Shown here: positions 1-8,900 of the stretch, piece after piece | How positions within the stretch are numbered: position 1 is the first letter of the stretch | How the letters are laid out: each line of letters begins with the position of its first letter | Origin: an uncultured Bacilli bacterium | GTDB taxonomy: Bacteria > Bacillota_I > Bacilli_A > RF39 > UBA660 | Direction: 5' to 3' | NCBI GenBank assembly: GCA_949425635.1 | Contig: CASPWD010000001.1 | Location: 124,001-188,000 of the forward strand | DNA length: 64,000 bases | Translations under genes and position numbers: made by a program | Notes under the pieces: model-generated | What the model was told of the DNA's origin: nothing | Database searches by the model: none | The model's input: the letters and a program-made list of their open reading frames with translations, nothing else

Positions 1-674
1 CTTCCATCTAATATTCTTTTATATTTACCAATTGATTCCAAAGAATAATATTTTGTATAATCAAAAAATTTTAAATTAGCATATGCTTCTTCTTTTGTTT
101 TACCATCTAAAAGTTCTTTTACATAATCAGAATATATTTTACAACCTAATCGACTTATCTCATGACCATGTGTTAATGAAGATAAATTATTTATAAGTTC
201 AACCTCTTCTTCAAAATTTAAATTTTGACTATAAGAGTATAAAACAATTGGAAGAATCCTCATTAATGAGCCATTCCCATTGTCTCCATAACTGATTCCA
301 CCACATTTTGTTGGAGTAATACCTTTTGTATAATTGTAAATGGCTTTTCTAGTTGAAATACCTATATCGAAAAAAACACCTGTTGCTGTATACTTTGAAG
401 ATGATTCCCATTCATGAAATTTCTTCATTATATCACTATAATTAATCTCTCCACATTCTATTATAGAATCCATAGTCGCGATAGTCATTGAAGTATCATC
501 CGACCAAGTTCCTAAAGGAACTTTATGACTTCCATACCCTTGCATATCAGTTACTGGAACTCTTTTTAAATATTCACGACTTTGAAATTCTGCAGGTACA
601 CCTAACGCATCGCCTATTGCAAATCCAATTATACCATCTATTATTTTATTATTTTCTTCTATACTATTATGCAC
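1..674 (-). CDS. ADP-ribosylglycohydrolase (DraG/ARH family), C-terminus beyond window
   Basis: The reverse strand reads without a stop from a GTG at 674 to the window edge. The start follows GAGG by 6 nt and an in-frame TGA lies just upstream, so GTG 674 is the only good start. Visible family motifs are the N-terminal GDALGVPAEF, then GTWSDDTSMT with the metal-binding Asp pair, then GDNGNGSLMRI, then THGHE. These are hallmarks of di-magnesium enzymes that remove ADP-ribose from modified protein side chains or nucleic acid. The last metal-binding motif (GDTD type) would lie outside the window. It follows the ADP-ribosyltransferase effector and its candidate immunity gene on the same strand, 49 nt after the latter. 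I infer that it reverses the toxin's modification in the producer. A general housekeeping ARH is the alternative. Confidence 0.85.
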   Translation of the reverse strand, partial: MHNSIEENNKIIDGIIGFAIGDALGVPAEFQSREYLKRVPVTDMQGYGSHKVPLGTWSDDTSMTIATMDSIIECGEINYSDIMKKFHEWESSSKYTATGVFFDIGISTRKAIYNYTKGITPTKCGGISYGDNGNGSLMRILPIVLYSYSQNLNFEEEVELINNLSSLTHGHEISRLGCKIYSDYVKELLDGKTKEEAYANLKFFDYTKYYSLESIGKYKRILDG

Positions 675-723
675 TTTTAAACCTCATAACTTTCTACATT
701 ATCTTTTTTGTTATTTCTATATG

Positions 724-1131
724 TCACAATTGCCTCCCATTACTCAAACTGGGATCTTTTTCTAGAAAATAGTCCTTGAAATCAGGCAATTCTTGAAATT
801 TCAACATCGAATCAAAGAATATTGAAACTAACTCTGGAGCATTTATCCAAGTCATTGTATCTAAATCCAATTTATGACATAAAAATGAATCTTTTTGATA
901 TTTCAATACAAAACCATTCTCTATTATGTAATATTTACTTTTTCCATCATTTCTTTCTACTAATTTTTCATCATCTATTTCACACATCAGCACATACTGC
1001 TGAATTTTATTCATTGTGGAAAATTCTTCAGTATTGAAAGTATGTTCACCAGGAACTGCCTTTCTTATAACGAATTCACCTTTGTTGGCAGTCATTCTAT
1101 TTTCGTAAGATGTACTCATATTTTCTTTCAT
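724..1131 (-). CDS. candidate immunity protein for the ADP-ribosyltransferase effector
   Basis: This gives a 135-aa soluble protein whose ATG overlaps the stop of the effector gene in an ATGA arrangement, implying translational coupling. I recognise no family. It is mildly acidic and mixed alpha/beta in look, with no signal peptide or membrane segment, as expected for a cytosolic neutraliser. Position directly after a toxin domain is the standard place for an immunity gene in polymorphic toxin loci. Function is inferred from context only. Confidence 0.6.
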   Translation of the reverse strand: MKENMSTSYENRMTANKGEFVIRKAVPGEHTFNTEEFSTMNKIQQYVLMCEIDDEKLVERNDGKSKYYIIENGFVLKYQKDSFLCHKLDLDTMTWINAPELVSIFFDSMLKFQELPDFKDYFLEKDPSLSNGRQL

Positions 1132-3272
1132 TTTATATCACCATCCTGTAATGTCTTTAAATATATCAAAATTTTTCCGCCTATTTCTTTAACATCTTCT
1201 ATACTAAACTTTTGGCCCGCAGCTAACAATACTTCTTGTTCACTAGAATTAAAAGTAGATAAATCTGCACATTTTGTACCAACAGCACAATCCATTACTA
1301 AGTGAACAGGTTTATCAGCAGTTATATGACTGGTTGCAACAGGAGTTGCACTCATAAATCCTGGATCATAATAGATATCACCCTTACTTAGCAATTTTTG
1401 TAATATTACTTGAGCACTATCGCCTTGTTTAATTCCATAAGCAGATAAAGCATCCCAATTTATTCCTCTAACTAACCTAGTCGGCTCATCTAAACTCATT
1501 TGTGAAATCAAATTATTTAAATCAACTGCCGCCTTACTTTGCATAGCAACATAATCTTTTACACTCATTCCATAACTGTCTTTAAATTCTTTAAAAGTCA
1601 TTGTTAATGGAGTATCATATGTACCATAAAATGTAATCGTTTTAGCCTTTGTATCAATCATATTATTTCTTAAAATTCCATTTACTCCTTGATAATTTCC
1701 AGCGGAAAGAATAGATTCACGAGTGTATGATGTGATTAATTGTTTTTCACTATCAGACATACCATTTACCCAAGCTGTTCTTGAAGCTTCATAATGTTTT
1801 AGAAACTCTTTATAATCTTTATAATCTACAAAAGCATCAACCACTGGCAATGGTTGAGCTGCAGATAAACTTGCCTCATCGATTATAGGTAATGGTTGAG
1901 TTACAGCTAAACTTGTTTTTACACTCTTATAAATATCTGGTATTTCTGTTAATAAACTAACTGTTCCGCCAAGTGCAGTATTTACTCCTACACCTACCCA
2001 TCCACCATTATATTTAAATAGTGCATCATATTTTTCTGTAAATGTTAAATCATCCCAAGTTTTATTAGATATCTGATTACCATCTTTATCAAAATTTACT
2101 AAACACATAAGCTGGGCCATAGTATTTTCATTTGGATTATATATCATTTGCATTATCGGATTAATAAACGAACTTGTAGCACTATCTATCGAATCCAAAA
2201 TAACATGAGCTCCTGTTGTAAATAACTGACCTTTAATGCCAGACAAACTCGGAAATTTTAATCCATTTATTGCCGAGCCAAGGAACATTTCTCCACCTTC
2301 CCATGCAGCCATTACTCCTCCATAAGCTAATCCTTCTCCCAAAGACGCTCCATCCGCCCATGCATTTTGAGTGTTCTTTCCAAATCCAGCCAATACCGCC
2401 ATTCCCGCATTTATAACTGATTGCCTTGTTATTTCTATTGTTGCAGCTTGTCCTATATTCAGAGTGGCTAATGTACTTGTACTAGCGCTTGTTCCAGCTG
2501 CTGTTGCACCTGTTCCAGCAGTTGCTGCTCCACCAATTCCTGCCGTAGCTAAGCTTAACAATATTATTCCACCAACATATCCTACGCCATCTGCAACCTT
2601 ATATACAGCTCCTGTCGATTTAAAAGGTGCATATGAATATTCATCCAAAGTTTTTCCAATCGATGAATTTTGATGAAAATTATCAAAAGCATTAGAAACA
2701 TATTTTGTCGAAACAAAGTCCATTGTTTGACTCCATCTAGCCATTGTGATTGAATGAAATTCATAGCCAAATATCTTACTTCCTACCCAATTAAATACAT
2801 CAAGCAAAGCATATTGCGATGTATTTGTAATTGTTCCAATTATCGCTGCAGTATCTACAAGAGCCTCCGCAAATTCAGCTAATCCTTGTACAAGTCCAAC
2901 AACCGTATTAGCAAGAGATGCGCCAGTTTTAACTACCTGTTTGCCAAACCATTCAAAGCCATTTAATATACTCGTAGATGCTGTTGATACTACATCATCA
3001 CATAAATCTGCTCCTGTATTATTAAAATGTTCCTGCCAAATTGATAATTGCTCTTTTCCTTTTACAGCCACTTCAGATATATTATCATTAACTCTTTCTA
3101 TTTCATCGTCGATAAAAGTTGTTAAATCCATCATAACTTCTTTTACATCTATTCCACCATCATCATTAGCTGATGAACCAACAAAGTTTTTCAAAGTACC
3201 TAAAAAAGAAACATCTTTTGAAGTTACGCTTCCGTAATTTATCTTTTTAGTATTATATGACCCTACTTCCAT
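1128..3272 (-). CDS. T7SS-associated effector with C-terminal ADP-ribosyltransferase toxin domain
   Basis: This is a 714-aa protein in three parts. Residues 1-55 carry a domain shared with two other proteins here (EVGSYNTKKI, FVGS, MDLTTFIDD). Residues about 115-470 form a Gly/Ala-rich partly hydrophobic module (GLVQGLAEFAEALVDTA, KNTQNAWADGASLGEG) also present in the 1359-aa protein at 10889-14968. The C-terminal 180 residues look like an R-S-E class mono-ADP-ribosyltransferase: Arg in TRLVRGI near residue 599, the F-x-S-[TA]-[TS]-like GFMSATP near 640, and the E-x-E motif SSEQEVLL near 677. E-x-E enzymes usually modify arginine. There is no LXG domain and no Sec signal. It is last in a run of small helical genes and is followed by candidate immunity and ADP-ribosylhydrolase genes. 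Export through EssC is inferred. Confidence 0.85.
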   Translation of the reverse strand: MEVGSYNTKKINYGSVTSKDVSFLGTLKNFVGSSANDDGGIDVKEVMMDLTTFIDDEIERVNDNISEVAVKGKEQLSIWQEHFNNTGADLCDDVVSTASTSILNGFEWFGKQVVKTGASLANTVVGLVQGLAEFAEALVDTAAIIGTITNTSQYALLDVFNWVGSKIFGYEFHSITMARWSQTMDFVSTKYVSNAFDNFHQNSSIGKTLDEYSYAPFKSTGAVYKVADGVGYVGGIILLSLATAGIGGAATAGTGATAAGTSASTSTLATLNIGQAATIEITRQSVINAGMAVLAGFGKNTQNAWADGASLGEGLAYGGVMAAWEGGEMFLGSAINGLKFPSLSGIKGQLFTTGAHVILDSIDSATSSFINPIMQMIYNPNENTMAQLMCLVNFDKDGNQISNKTWDDLTFTEKYDALFKYNGGWVGVGVNTALGGTVSLLTEIPDIYKSVKTSLAVTQPLPIIDEASLSAAQPLPVVDAFVDYKDYKEFLKHYEASRTAWVNGMSDSEKQLITSYTRESILSAGNYQGVNGILRNNMIDTKAKTITFYGTYDTPLTMTFKEFKDSYGMSVKDYVAMQSKAAVDLNNLISQMSLDEPTRLVRGINWDALSAYGIKQGDSAQVILQKLLSKGDIYYDPGFMSATPVATSHITADKPVHLVMDCAVGTKCADLSTFNSSEQEVLLAAGQKFSIEDVKEIGGKILIYLKTLQDGDIK

Positions 3273-3392
3273 CTTTTACCACATTCTTTACTATATATTG
3301 AAAATTAAAGTTTCTAAATTATAAAGAAATTATAACCAATTGACATTTGATTTTTTATCTCACAATTTTTATCATCTATAACATTTTAATAT

Positions 3393-3653
3393 TTACTTAT
3401 AAAGATTACTTTGATTAACATCATCAAATAAAGTTTCTATTGTAGCATTGTCATTTACCTGTTGATTATTAATTACTGGACTATTGTAATCATCAAGAAA
3501 CTGGCTTAAGTCTAACGTAACACTTTTTGACTTACTAACAGTATTTACAAAACCTGTATTCGCTCTTTTTTGAACCTCATCTAATTGTGCTACGTTTATA
3601 TTTTTTACTTCACCCTGAGATATTGTTTTTTTATTAAATGTTCCTATTTCCAT
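3393..3653 (-). CDS. standalone copy of the effector N-terminal domain (86 aa)
   Basis: An upstream GTG would add three residues, but ATG 3653 is spaced correctly from AGGTG and gives MEIGTFNKKT, aligning with the starts of the two large effectors. A second shared block, LDLSQFLDD, follows at residues 49-57. The protein then ends after a short acidic tail. It could be an adaptor built from the targeting domain alone, or a relic of an effector that lost its toxin. There is no frameshifted continuation before the 714-aa gene, so a designed small protein is plausible. Confidence 0.65.
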   Translation of the reverse strand: MEIGTFNKKTISQGEVKNINVAQLDEVQKRANTGFVNTVSKSKSVTLDLSQFLDDYNSPVINNQQVNDNATIETLFDDVNQSNLYK

Positions 3654-3684
3654 TAATAACACCTAGTTTCTTATTTATGTATCA

Positions 3685-3927
3685 CTATTCACTTAATTTA
3701 TCTTTTATGTTTTTCAATAAATTTTTAATATTATTTTTGCTATCTGTTAATTCTTCTACAACATTATTTACATTAGACTCGTCAAAAATTTTATCATTAA
3801 TACTTATTCCTTTTTTTGAATAATCTAATATTGAATTAGCTCTTACTATAGCGTTATCATAATATGTGTAAATAGAATATAAATTTTTATATAATCTACT
3901 ATATTTTATTCTTTCTTCATCACTCAT
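3685..3927 (-). CDS. small helical T7SS partner-like protein (80 aa)
   Basis: MSDEERIKYSRLYKNLYSIY begins an 80-aa charged helical protein without signal or membrane segment. The start follows GAGGAATAATTT. It sits in a run of four short genes directly before the effector, as do the small helical partner (Lap-type) genes of LXG effectors. I cannot assign a family. A role as co-secreted partner or chaperone of the 714-aa effector is inferred from position and size. Confidence 0.55.
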   Translation of the reverse strand: MSDEERIKYSRLYKNLYSIYTYYDNAIVRANSILDYSKKGISINDKIFDESNVNNVVEELTDSKNNIKNLLKNIKDKLSE

Positions 3928-3938
3928 AAATTATTCCT

Positions 3939-4232
3939 CTATTTTTCAACCCATACATTTACTGCTTCACTATATTTTTCTATCAAAGAATTAAATACTT
4001 TTATACTTCCATCATTATTATTTCTAATTGTTTTCATATTCTGAAGTGTTTCTGAGCTTTTATTATTTAATGATTTATTATCAATTAAAATTGAACTTTT
4101 AATATCATCTAATTTTTCTATCAAAGAACTTTCAAAATACAAATTTTCTTGAGCATATTCATTAATAGCCATTATTGTTTTTTTTAAACCATCTTTATTT
4201 ATAACAATAGAAGAGTTATCTACTTGACTCAC
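3939..4232 (-). CDS. WXG100/Lap-like small helical protein (97 aa)
   Basis: The start is a GTG preceded by GGGAG at good spacing. The protein is almost entirely predicted helix with a turn near the middle (NNKSSETLQNMKTIRNNNDG) and a Trp near the C-terminus (VNVWVEK). Its size matches Esx-type helical hairpins, but a central WXG motif is absent. Spacing of 11 nt to the next gene indicates one operon. It is probably a secretion partner of the downstream effector. Confidence 0.55.
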   Translation of the reverse strand: MSQVDNSSIVINKDGLKKTIMAINEYAQENLYFESSLIEKLDDIKSSILIDNKSLNNKSSETLQNMKTIRNNNDGSIKVFNSLIEKYSEAVNVWVEK

Positions 4233-4243
4233 GTTATCACTCC

Positions 4244-4822
4244 CTATAAAACATAATTTTCATATTCAAACGCTTCTATTCTATTCATAGACATTTTACT
4301 ATTTAATAAAATTATTTCGTTTTCCAAAGTTTTTAATTTATCAAACATGCTTTCTACTCTATTTTTTGATTGTACCATATCATTTAAACATGTTTTAATT
4401 CTTTTAGTTTCTGTTCTTATTAAATTAGATTCATAATAAGTACAAAATGAATAATAAAGATTATTGAATTTGTTCTTCATTGTATTTAATACAGAAATAC
4501 AAGATTTATAGTAAGCCAAAATAGAATTTTTATATCTTTGATCAACGTATAACTTTTTAATTGATGAATCTATTTTTCTTAATTCTTCATTTACTTTATC
4601 ATAACAAGAAATATTGCTTTGTAAATTACTTATATATTCTTGTAATTTATTTTTTTGCTTGCTTACATCCAAAAAAAATGATGATGAATTATGATCATGC
4701 CAACTAAACTCTGCATTTGTTAATTCTTGTGCGATAGACATAACGTTCTCTTCATATTTATCAACTAAACGGCTTAGTTCTTCACTATCTTTCTTTAATT
4801 TTACAACATCAATTGTTAGCAT
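4244..4822 (-). CDS. Esx-like helical protein (192 aa)
   Basis: A 192-aa protein rich in long amphipathic helices. Near residue 40 it has FSWHDHNSSSFFLDV, which sits where Esx proteins have the WXG turn followed by a helix with spaced Phe residues, although the Gly is missing. The ATG follows AAAAAGGTGATTAA. That ribosome site lies at the foot of a 24-bp perfect inverted repeat (4832-4882), which may limit its translation relative to the preceding 225-aa gene. Likely a secreted partner or substrate. The family is not recognised with certainty. Confidence 0.55.
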   Translation of the reverse strand: MLTIDVVKLKKDSEELSRLVDKYEENVMSIAQELTNAEFSWHDHNSSSFFLDVSKQKNKLQEYISNLQSNISCYDKVNEELRKIDSSIKKLYVDQRYKNSILAYYKSCISVLNTMKNKFNNLYYSFCTYYESNLIRTETKRIKTCLNDMVQSKNRVESMFDKLKTLENEIILLNSKMSMNRIEAFEYENYVL

Positions 4823-4831
4823 TTAATCACC

Positions 4832-4882
4832 TTTTTCTCTTAAATATAAGCAACAATCTGTTGCTTATATTTAAGAGAAAAA
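4832..4882 (-). repeat. 24-bp perfect inverted repeat with 3-nt loop before the 192-aa gene
   Basis: Arms 4832-4855 and 4859-4882 are exact complements around the loop atc. The outer bases are T5 and A5, so no U-tract follows the stem on either strand and it is not a standard terminator. On the minus strand the 3' foot abuts the AGGTG ribosome site of the 192-aa gene. Likely roles are transcript stabilisation of the upstream 225-aa message or damping of downstream translation. Confidence 0.8.
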
Positions 4883-4902
4883 AACATTAAAAATGTTTTT
4901 TT
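4878..4902 (-). terminator. short A/T-tract hairpin after the 225-aa Esx-like gene
   Basis: An 11-bp palindrome (AAAAAAACATT, 3-nt loop, AATGTTTTTTT) starts 26 nt after the 225-aa gene stop. Read on the minus strand it ends in T7, giving a weak intrinsic-terminator shape. It shares its A-tract with the larger hairpin beside it, so the two structures overlap. Confidence 0.5.
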
Positions 4903-4927
4903 CATATTTAAACAATTAGTTGTGTTA

Positions 4928-5605
4928 TTAAGCTTTACTAGATTCAACTTGAACCCATTCACCAGTTTGAATATCTTTAGCATATTGAACAACACCTTTA
5001 GTATATTCAACTACTGAATTTAATAAAGAATCTAATGCAGTTTTTAATGCAGTATTTACTGCTTCAACATATTGATCAGCTTTATTTGATACAGATTTTC
5101 CTTCATCTAAGAAAGCAATTCTTGCATTGTCTTTTAAGTTACTTCTTAAAACTTTTAATTTACTATTAACTTCATCAGTTAATTTTTGAGATGCTTGTTG
5201 AACATCTTTTTCTAATGTTGCAACTGCTCCAACATAACCACTAGCTAATTTTTCTTGTTGCTTATTTGTTAAAGAAACAATATCAGCTGTTTTAATAGTC
5301 ATAAGTCCACTAAAATCATTTTTTGTATCAGTAGCTTGTTGAATTGCTGTTGCTCTAATAGTATCACCAATAGCTTTTAATTCTAAAGCTATTTGTTGTT
5401 GAGCTTTTTCTAATCCTGGTTTAATATCAGTATCAACATTAGTTATTGATTCTTTAGTTCCCCATTCTTCTCCTAATTTGTCTAAAATTAATTGCATTTG
5501 ACTTCCAAGAGTCTCAACTACAGCTTGAGAATCTTGTACGCATTGTTGAAGTGTAGTAGCGACTTTTTCTTCATTAAGTCCAATTTCTCCACTATATCCG
5601 AACAT
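4928..5605 (-). CDS. large Esx/WXG-like helical T7SS protein (225 aa)
   Basis: A 225-aa helical protein with LGEEWGTKE near residue 45, a W-G turn resembling the Esx signature. The rest is heptad-like helix rich in Ala, Gln and Lys (KAQQQIALELKAIGDT, QASQKLTDEVNSKL). It lacks a Sec signal. It has its own near-consensus promoter and a strong ribosome site (AAGAAGGAAAAAAT before ATG), and is followed by two hairpins, all suggesting high independent expression as expected of an abundant T7SS substrate. It lies directly after the YukD-like gene. Confidence 0.6.
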   Translation of the reverse strand: MFGYSGEIGLNEEKVATTLQQCVQDSQAVVETLGSQMQLILDKLGEEWGTKESITNVDTDIKPGLEKAQQQIALELKAIGDTIRATAIQQATDTKNDFSGLMTIKTADIVSLTNKQQEKLASGYVGAVATLEKDVQQASQKLTDEVNSKLKVLRSNLKDNARIAFLDEGKSVSNKADQYVEAVNTALKTALDSLLNSVVEYTKGVVQYAKDIQTGEWVQVESSKA

Positions 5606-5657
5606 ATTTTTTCCTTCTTTCTAAAATCTTCAGTAGATTTCCTCTACTCTTAATTAA

Positions 5658-5686
5658 ATAATATATAAAATATTTCTTGTTGACAA
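5658..5686 (-). promoter_or_regulatory. sigma-A-type promoter for the 225-aa Esx-like gene
   Basis: On the minus strand TTGTCA (5681-5686) is separated by exactly 17 nt from TATTAT (5658-5663), about 50 nt ahead of the ATG at 5605. Confidence 0.65.
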
Positions 5687-5720
5687 CTATTTTCTTATTT
5701 TTTGACGTTTTTTTACATAT

Positions 5721-5987
5721 TTACTTTCTTTTTGTCATAATTATTAGCTCAGTTCCATTTCTAATATCAGTATCCCTAATAATTGCATTATTTGAATAAA
5801 TCTCATTTGTCTTCATATTAATTAAGATAAATTCACTTTTCAAATCTAATGCAACATCACACAAATCTCCTATGCACTTAGCAACAAGTTTATTAATCTT
5901 CCATACTAAATAATTTACAGGAAGAACGACATCAAACTGCCTATCAAATTCTAAAGCATATAGCTTAACTAATATTTTATTGTTCAT
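5721..5987 (-). CDS. YukD/EsaB-like ubiquitin-fold T7SS protein
   Basis: The start chosen is ATG 5987 (MNNKILVKLYALEFDRQFDV), giving 88 aa. A longer upstream reading has no family support. The protein begins with a beta-hairpin of the YukD type, then VVLPVNYLVWKINKLVAKCI, and ends with a strand-rich NGTELIIMTKRK typical of ubiquitin-like EsaB/YukD. It overlaps the end of essC by 11 bp, so the two are coupled. EsaB acts in the cytosol as a T7SSb component or regulator. Confidence 0.75.
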   Translation of the reverse strand: MNNKILVKLYALEFDRQFDVVLPVNYLVWKINKLVAKCIGDLCDVALDLKSEFILINMKTNEIYSNNAIIRDTDIRNGTELIIMTKRK

Positions 5988-8900
5988 TAGAATCACCATC
6001 GCCTTCACCATCTGGTGTAACAAAATCAATTGTTTTAAATAAATTCGCCATACCATCTATAACATGGAAAGCCATATTATTTGGATAAGGTAAAGTATAT
6101 TCTTTATTAAATCCTGTTGTTTTTAATAAAGTTTGATCTGATACACCTGAACCTATCCAAACACCTTCTGCATTTCCAAATAAGTCTTTATACCAATCAT
6201 CAAATTGATATTGTTTTAATTTCAGTGCGTCATCAATCAATATCATAGGTATTTCCTCATTCTTCTTAATTAAAGATGTTAATTCATTTAATTTTTTATC
6301 GTCACTTAATTTACTTTTTATTTTATCAACACCATACATGATTAATGCAACATCCCCTGCTGACTTATTTGCTATCCTATCATTTATATAAGTTATTATC
6401 TTATCAATAACTACATCATAATTATCATCAAAATAATTAGCAACATTCTGTTTATCATTTTCTAAAGCCTTCATACCATCAATCAAAATAACACTAGTTT
6501 TAGAAGCTTTTAGAACTTCTAAGAAGCTTTTTACAAACTTTTCAGTATTTTGAACTTTATTTGAAGAAACAATATATCCAATACTCTCTTTTAAATTGAT
6601 AATCAAAGGATCTAAAGACTTTCTTACAATACCAATTGGTACTGACGTTAAGTCTTTAATATATTCAGAAATATCATCAAATCTAACATTATCAGGTAAT
6701 GTAGGTATTTTTTGAACTTTAGTACTATTAACTTTCTTCAATTCTTCTATAAAAGTTAAAACATACTTACTTAGTTCAGATATATCACCAACAATAGAAG
6801 CTGTTTGAAACTCATGTGGCCCAGAATTATCAAGTAATCCTCTACCTGGAGTTTCTGCAGGTGGAATCGTTACCTTAGTTCCTAACACTTCAGAATATTC
6901 GAATTTATCTTTTAGCTTTAATGCATAACTGTTTTTTATATTTTGTTTCACTTTAGTTGGAATAGAAGAATCACCATTACCTGTAAATATATAAACAATT
7001 CCATATCTTTCAGAATCTCTTGTTAAATTAGCCATATCATCCATAAAATCTTGAATATTTTCCTTAATTGTATCAACATTATTTATTATTACCAATTTGA
7101 GAGGAAGAGTCTTACCACTATTTTTTATATAATTTACATAGTCTCCACCAAAATCTACAAACATTTTCTTTCTTTTTGTACGTTCTGCATCAATCATTTT
7201 CAATAAGTTTGTATACTTTTCATTTTCTCCAGAATATACTATACCTCCAAAATGAGGAACTCTTTCAAAAATTCTTAATGATTCAGAACCATAATCTATA
7301 GCATAAATATTTAGCTCATCAGTAGTATGATTCTTACAAGTCGAATAAATTACAGCATTTAACAACTGCTCTCTTTCTTGACCATCTGTACCATAAATTC
7401 CAGTATTTCCATCTTCAAGTATGTTATATACCACAGGACCTTGCTCTTGTAATTCTGGTGCATCGTATTCACCAATAGTTGCAATAACATTAAATGGTGT
7501 ATGCGAAATATTATATTTTTTCTCAACATCATCACTTAATATCATTTCTGGTACATTATCAAGCCACAATCTCTTGGCTCTTTTATCAACTTGATTAGCA
7601 ACATTTATAATTTCTGTCATAATAGCTGATAATTGTTCCCCTTGTGCTTCTTTTTTAGCAGTTCCAGAACTTTCTTGAATTGTTTTTATTACTTGGCCAT
7701 TATTATCAATAAAATTAATACTCTTATCAACTTGCTTTAATATCTTATCAGAAGGATAATATTTTGCCCCAGCCCAACCTGACTGACCCAATTCATAAAT
7801 CTCATCCATTCCAACTTGAAGATAAAATCTACCACTTTGTTTTAATAAAGCTGCATCTGGTTTCTTTAACATTTCGTTACTATCGCCAGCATCAGCAACC
7901 TTTAAACATACTCTAAATTTAGTATTAGACCAAATTTGATCATTAACAACACCACTAGGCTTTTGAGTAGCCAAAATTAAGTGAACTCCAAGAGAACGAC
8001 CAATACGAGCAACACTTATCAAATTATCCATAAACTCTGGTTGTTGACTCTTCAACTCGGCGAACTCATCAGATATGATAAATAAATGTGGAATAGGTTC
8101 TTTTAACTTTCCTTCATGATAAAAACCTTGATATTTATAAATGTCTATTGTACTTTCACCTAACATATCACGAGCTTTATTAAATTCAGCTTGTCTTCTT
8201 TTTACTTCAGAATCTATACTTACCAACGTTCTATTCATTTCTGCTTTATCTAAGTTAGTAATAGTTCCAGCCAAATGAGGCAATTTTACGCCAGTTAGTT
8301 TATTTTCAAAAGCATAGGCTAATCCTCCACCTTTATAGTCTATTAAAATAAAGGCTACATCATCAGGACTATAATTTATCGCCATAGACAAAATATAAGT
8401 AATAATGAACTCAGACTTACCTGAACCAGTTGTACCAGCAACCAATCCGTGAGGTCCATGAAATTTTTCATGTAAATCCAAATAAATATAATTTTCCGTT
8501 TCATCTACACCAACTTCTGCACGTAAGCTCTTTGTCGAATCATTGGTATTCCATCTATTAAGTACATTTAGCTGCTCTACTTTACCAACTTTTTCCATCT
8601 CTAAGAATTCAATAGATTCTGGAAGCCTTGCTGAAGCTCCCTCTATTTCTATTGGAATATTTGATAATATCTTAGTAACTTCACTCATTTTAATATTGTA
8701 ATCAATTTCATCACGAAAGTTAGTTATTTCAGCTTTTTCATAGGAATTCTTTAAAATTCCAGATTCGCCTTCATTTAAATTAATAAAGTTTATACATTTA
8801 CTAGGTAATTTATCTAATTTGTTTTCAATAATAATTGTACTATATCCTATTTGACCATCCAATTCTGTTAATACTTTAAAGAAATCAGTTTTCTTATACG

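Noticed and set aside
2371-2673. Plus-strand 100-codon frame within the ART effector gene
   Set aside because: It is the complement of the Gly/Ala-rich module, gives a Pro/Val/Ala-rich product and has no ribosome site.
4832-4882. Intrinsic terminator
   Set aside because: T tract precedes and A tract follows the stem on both strands, opposite to the terminator pattern.
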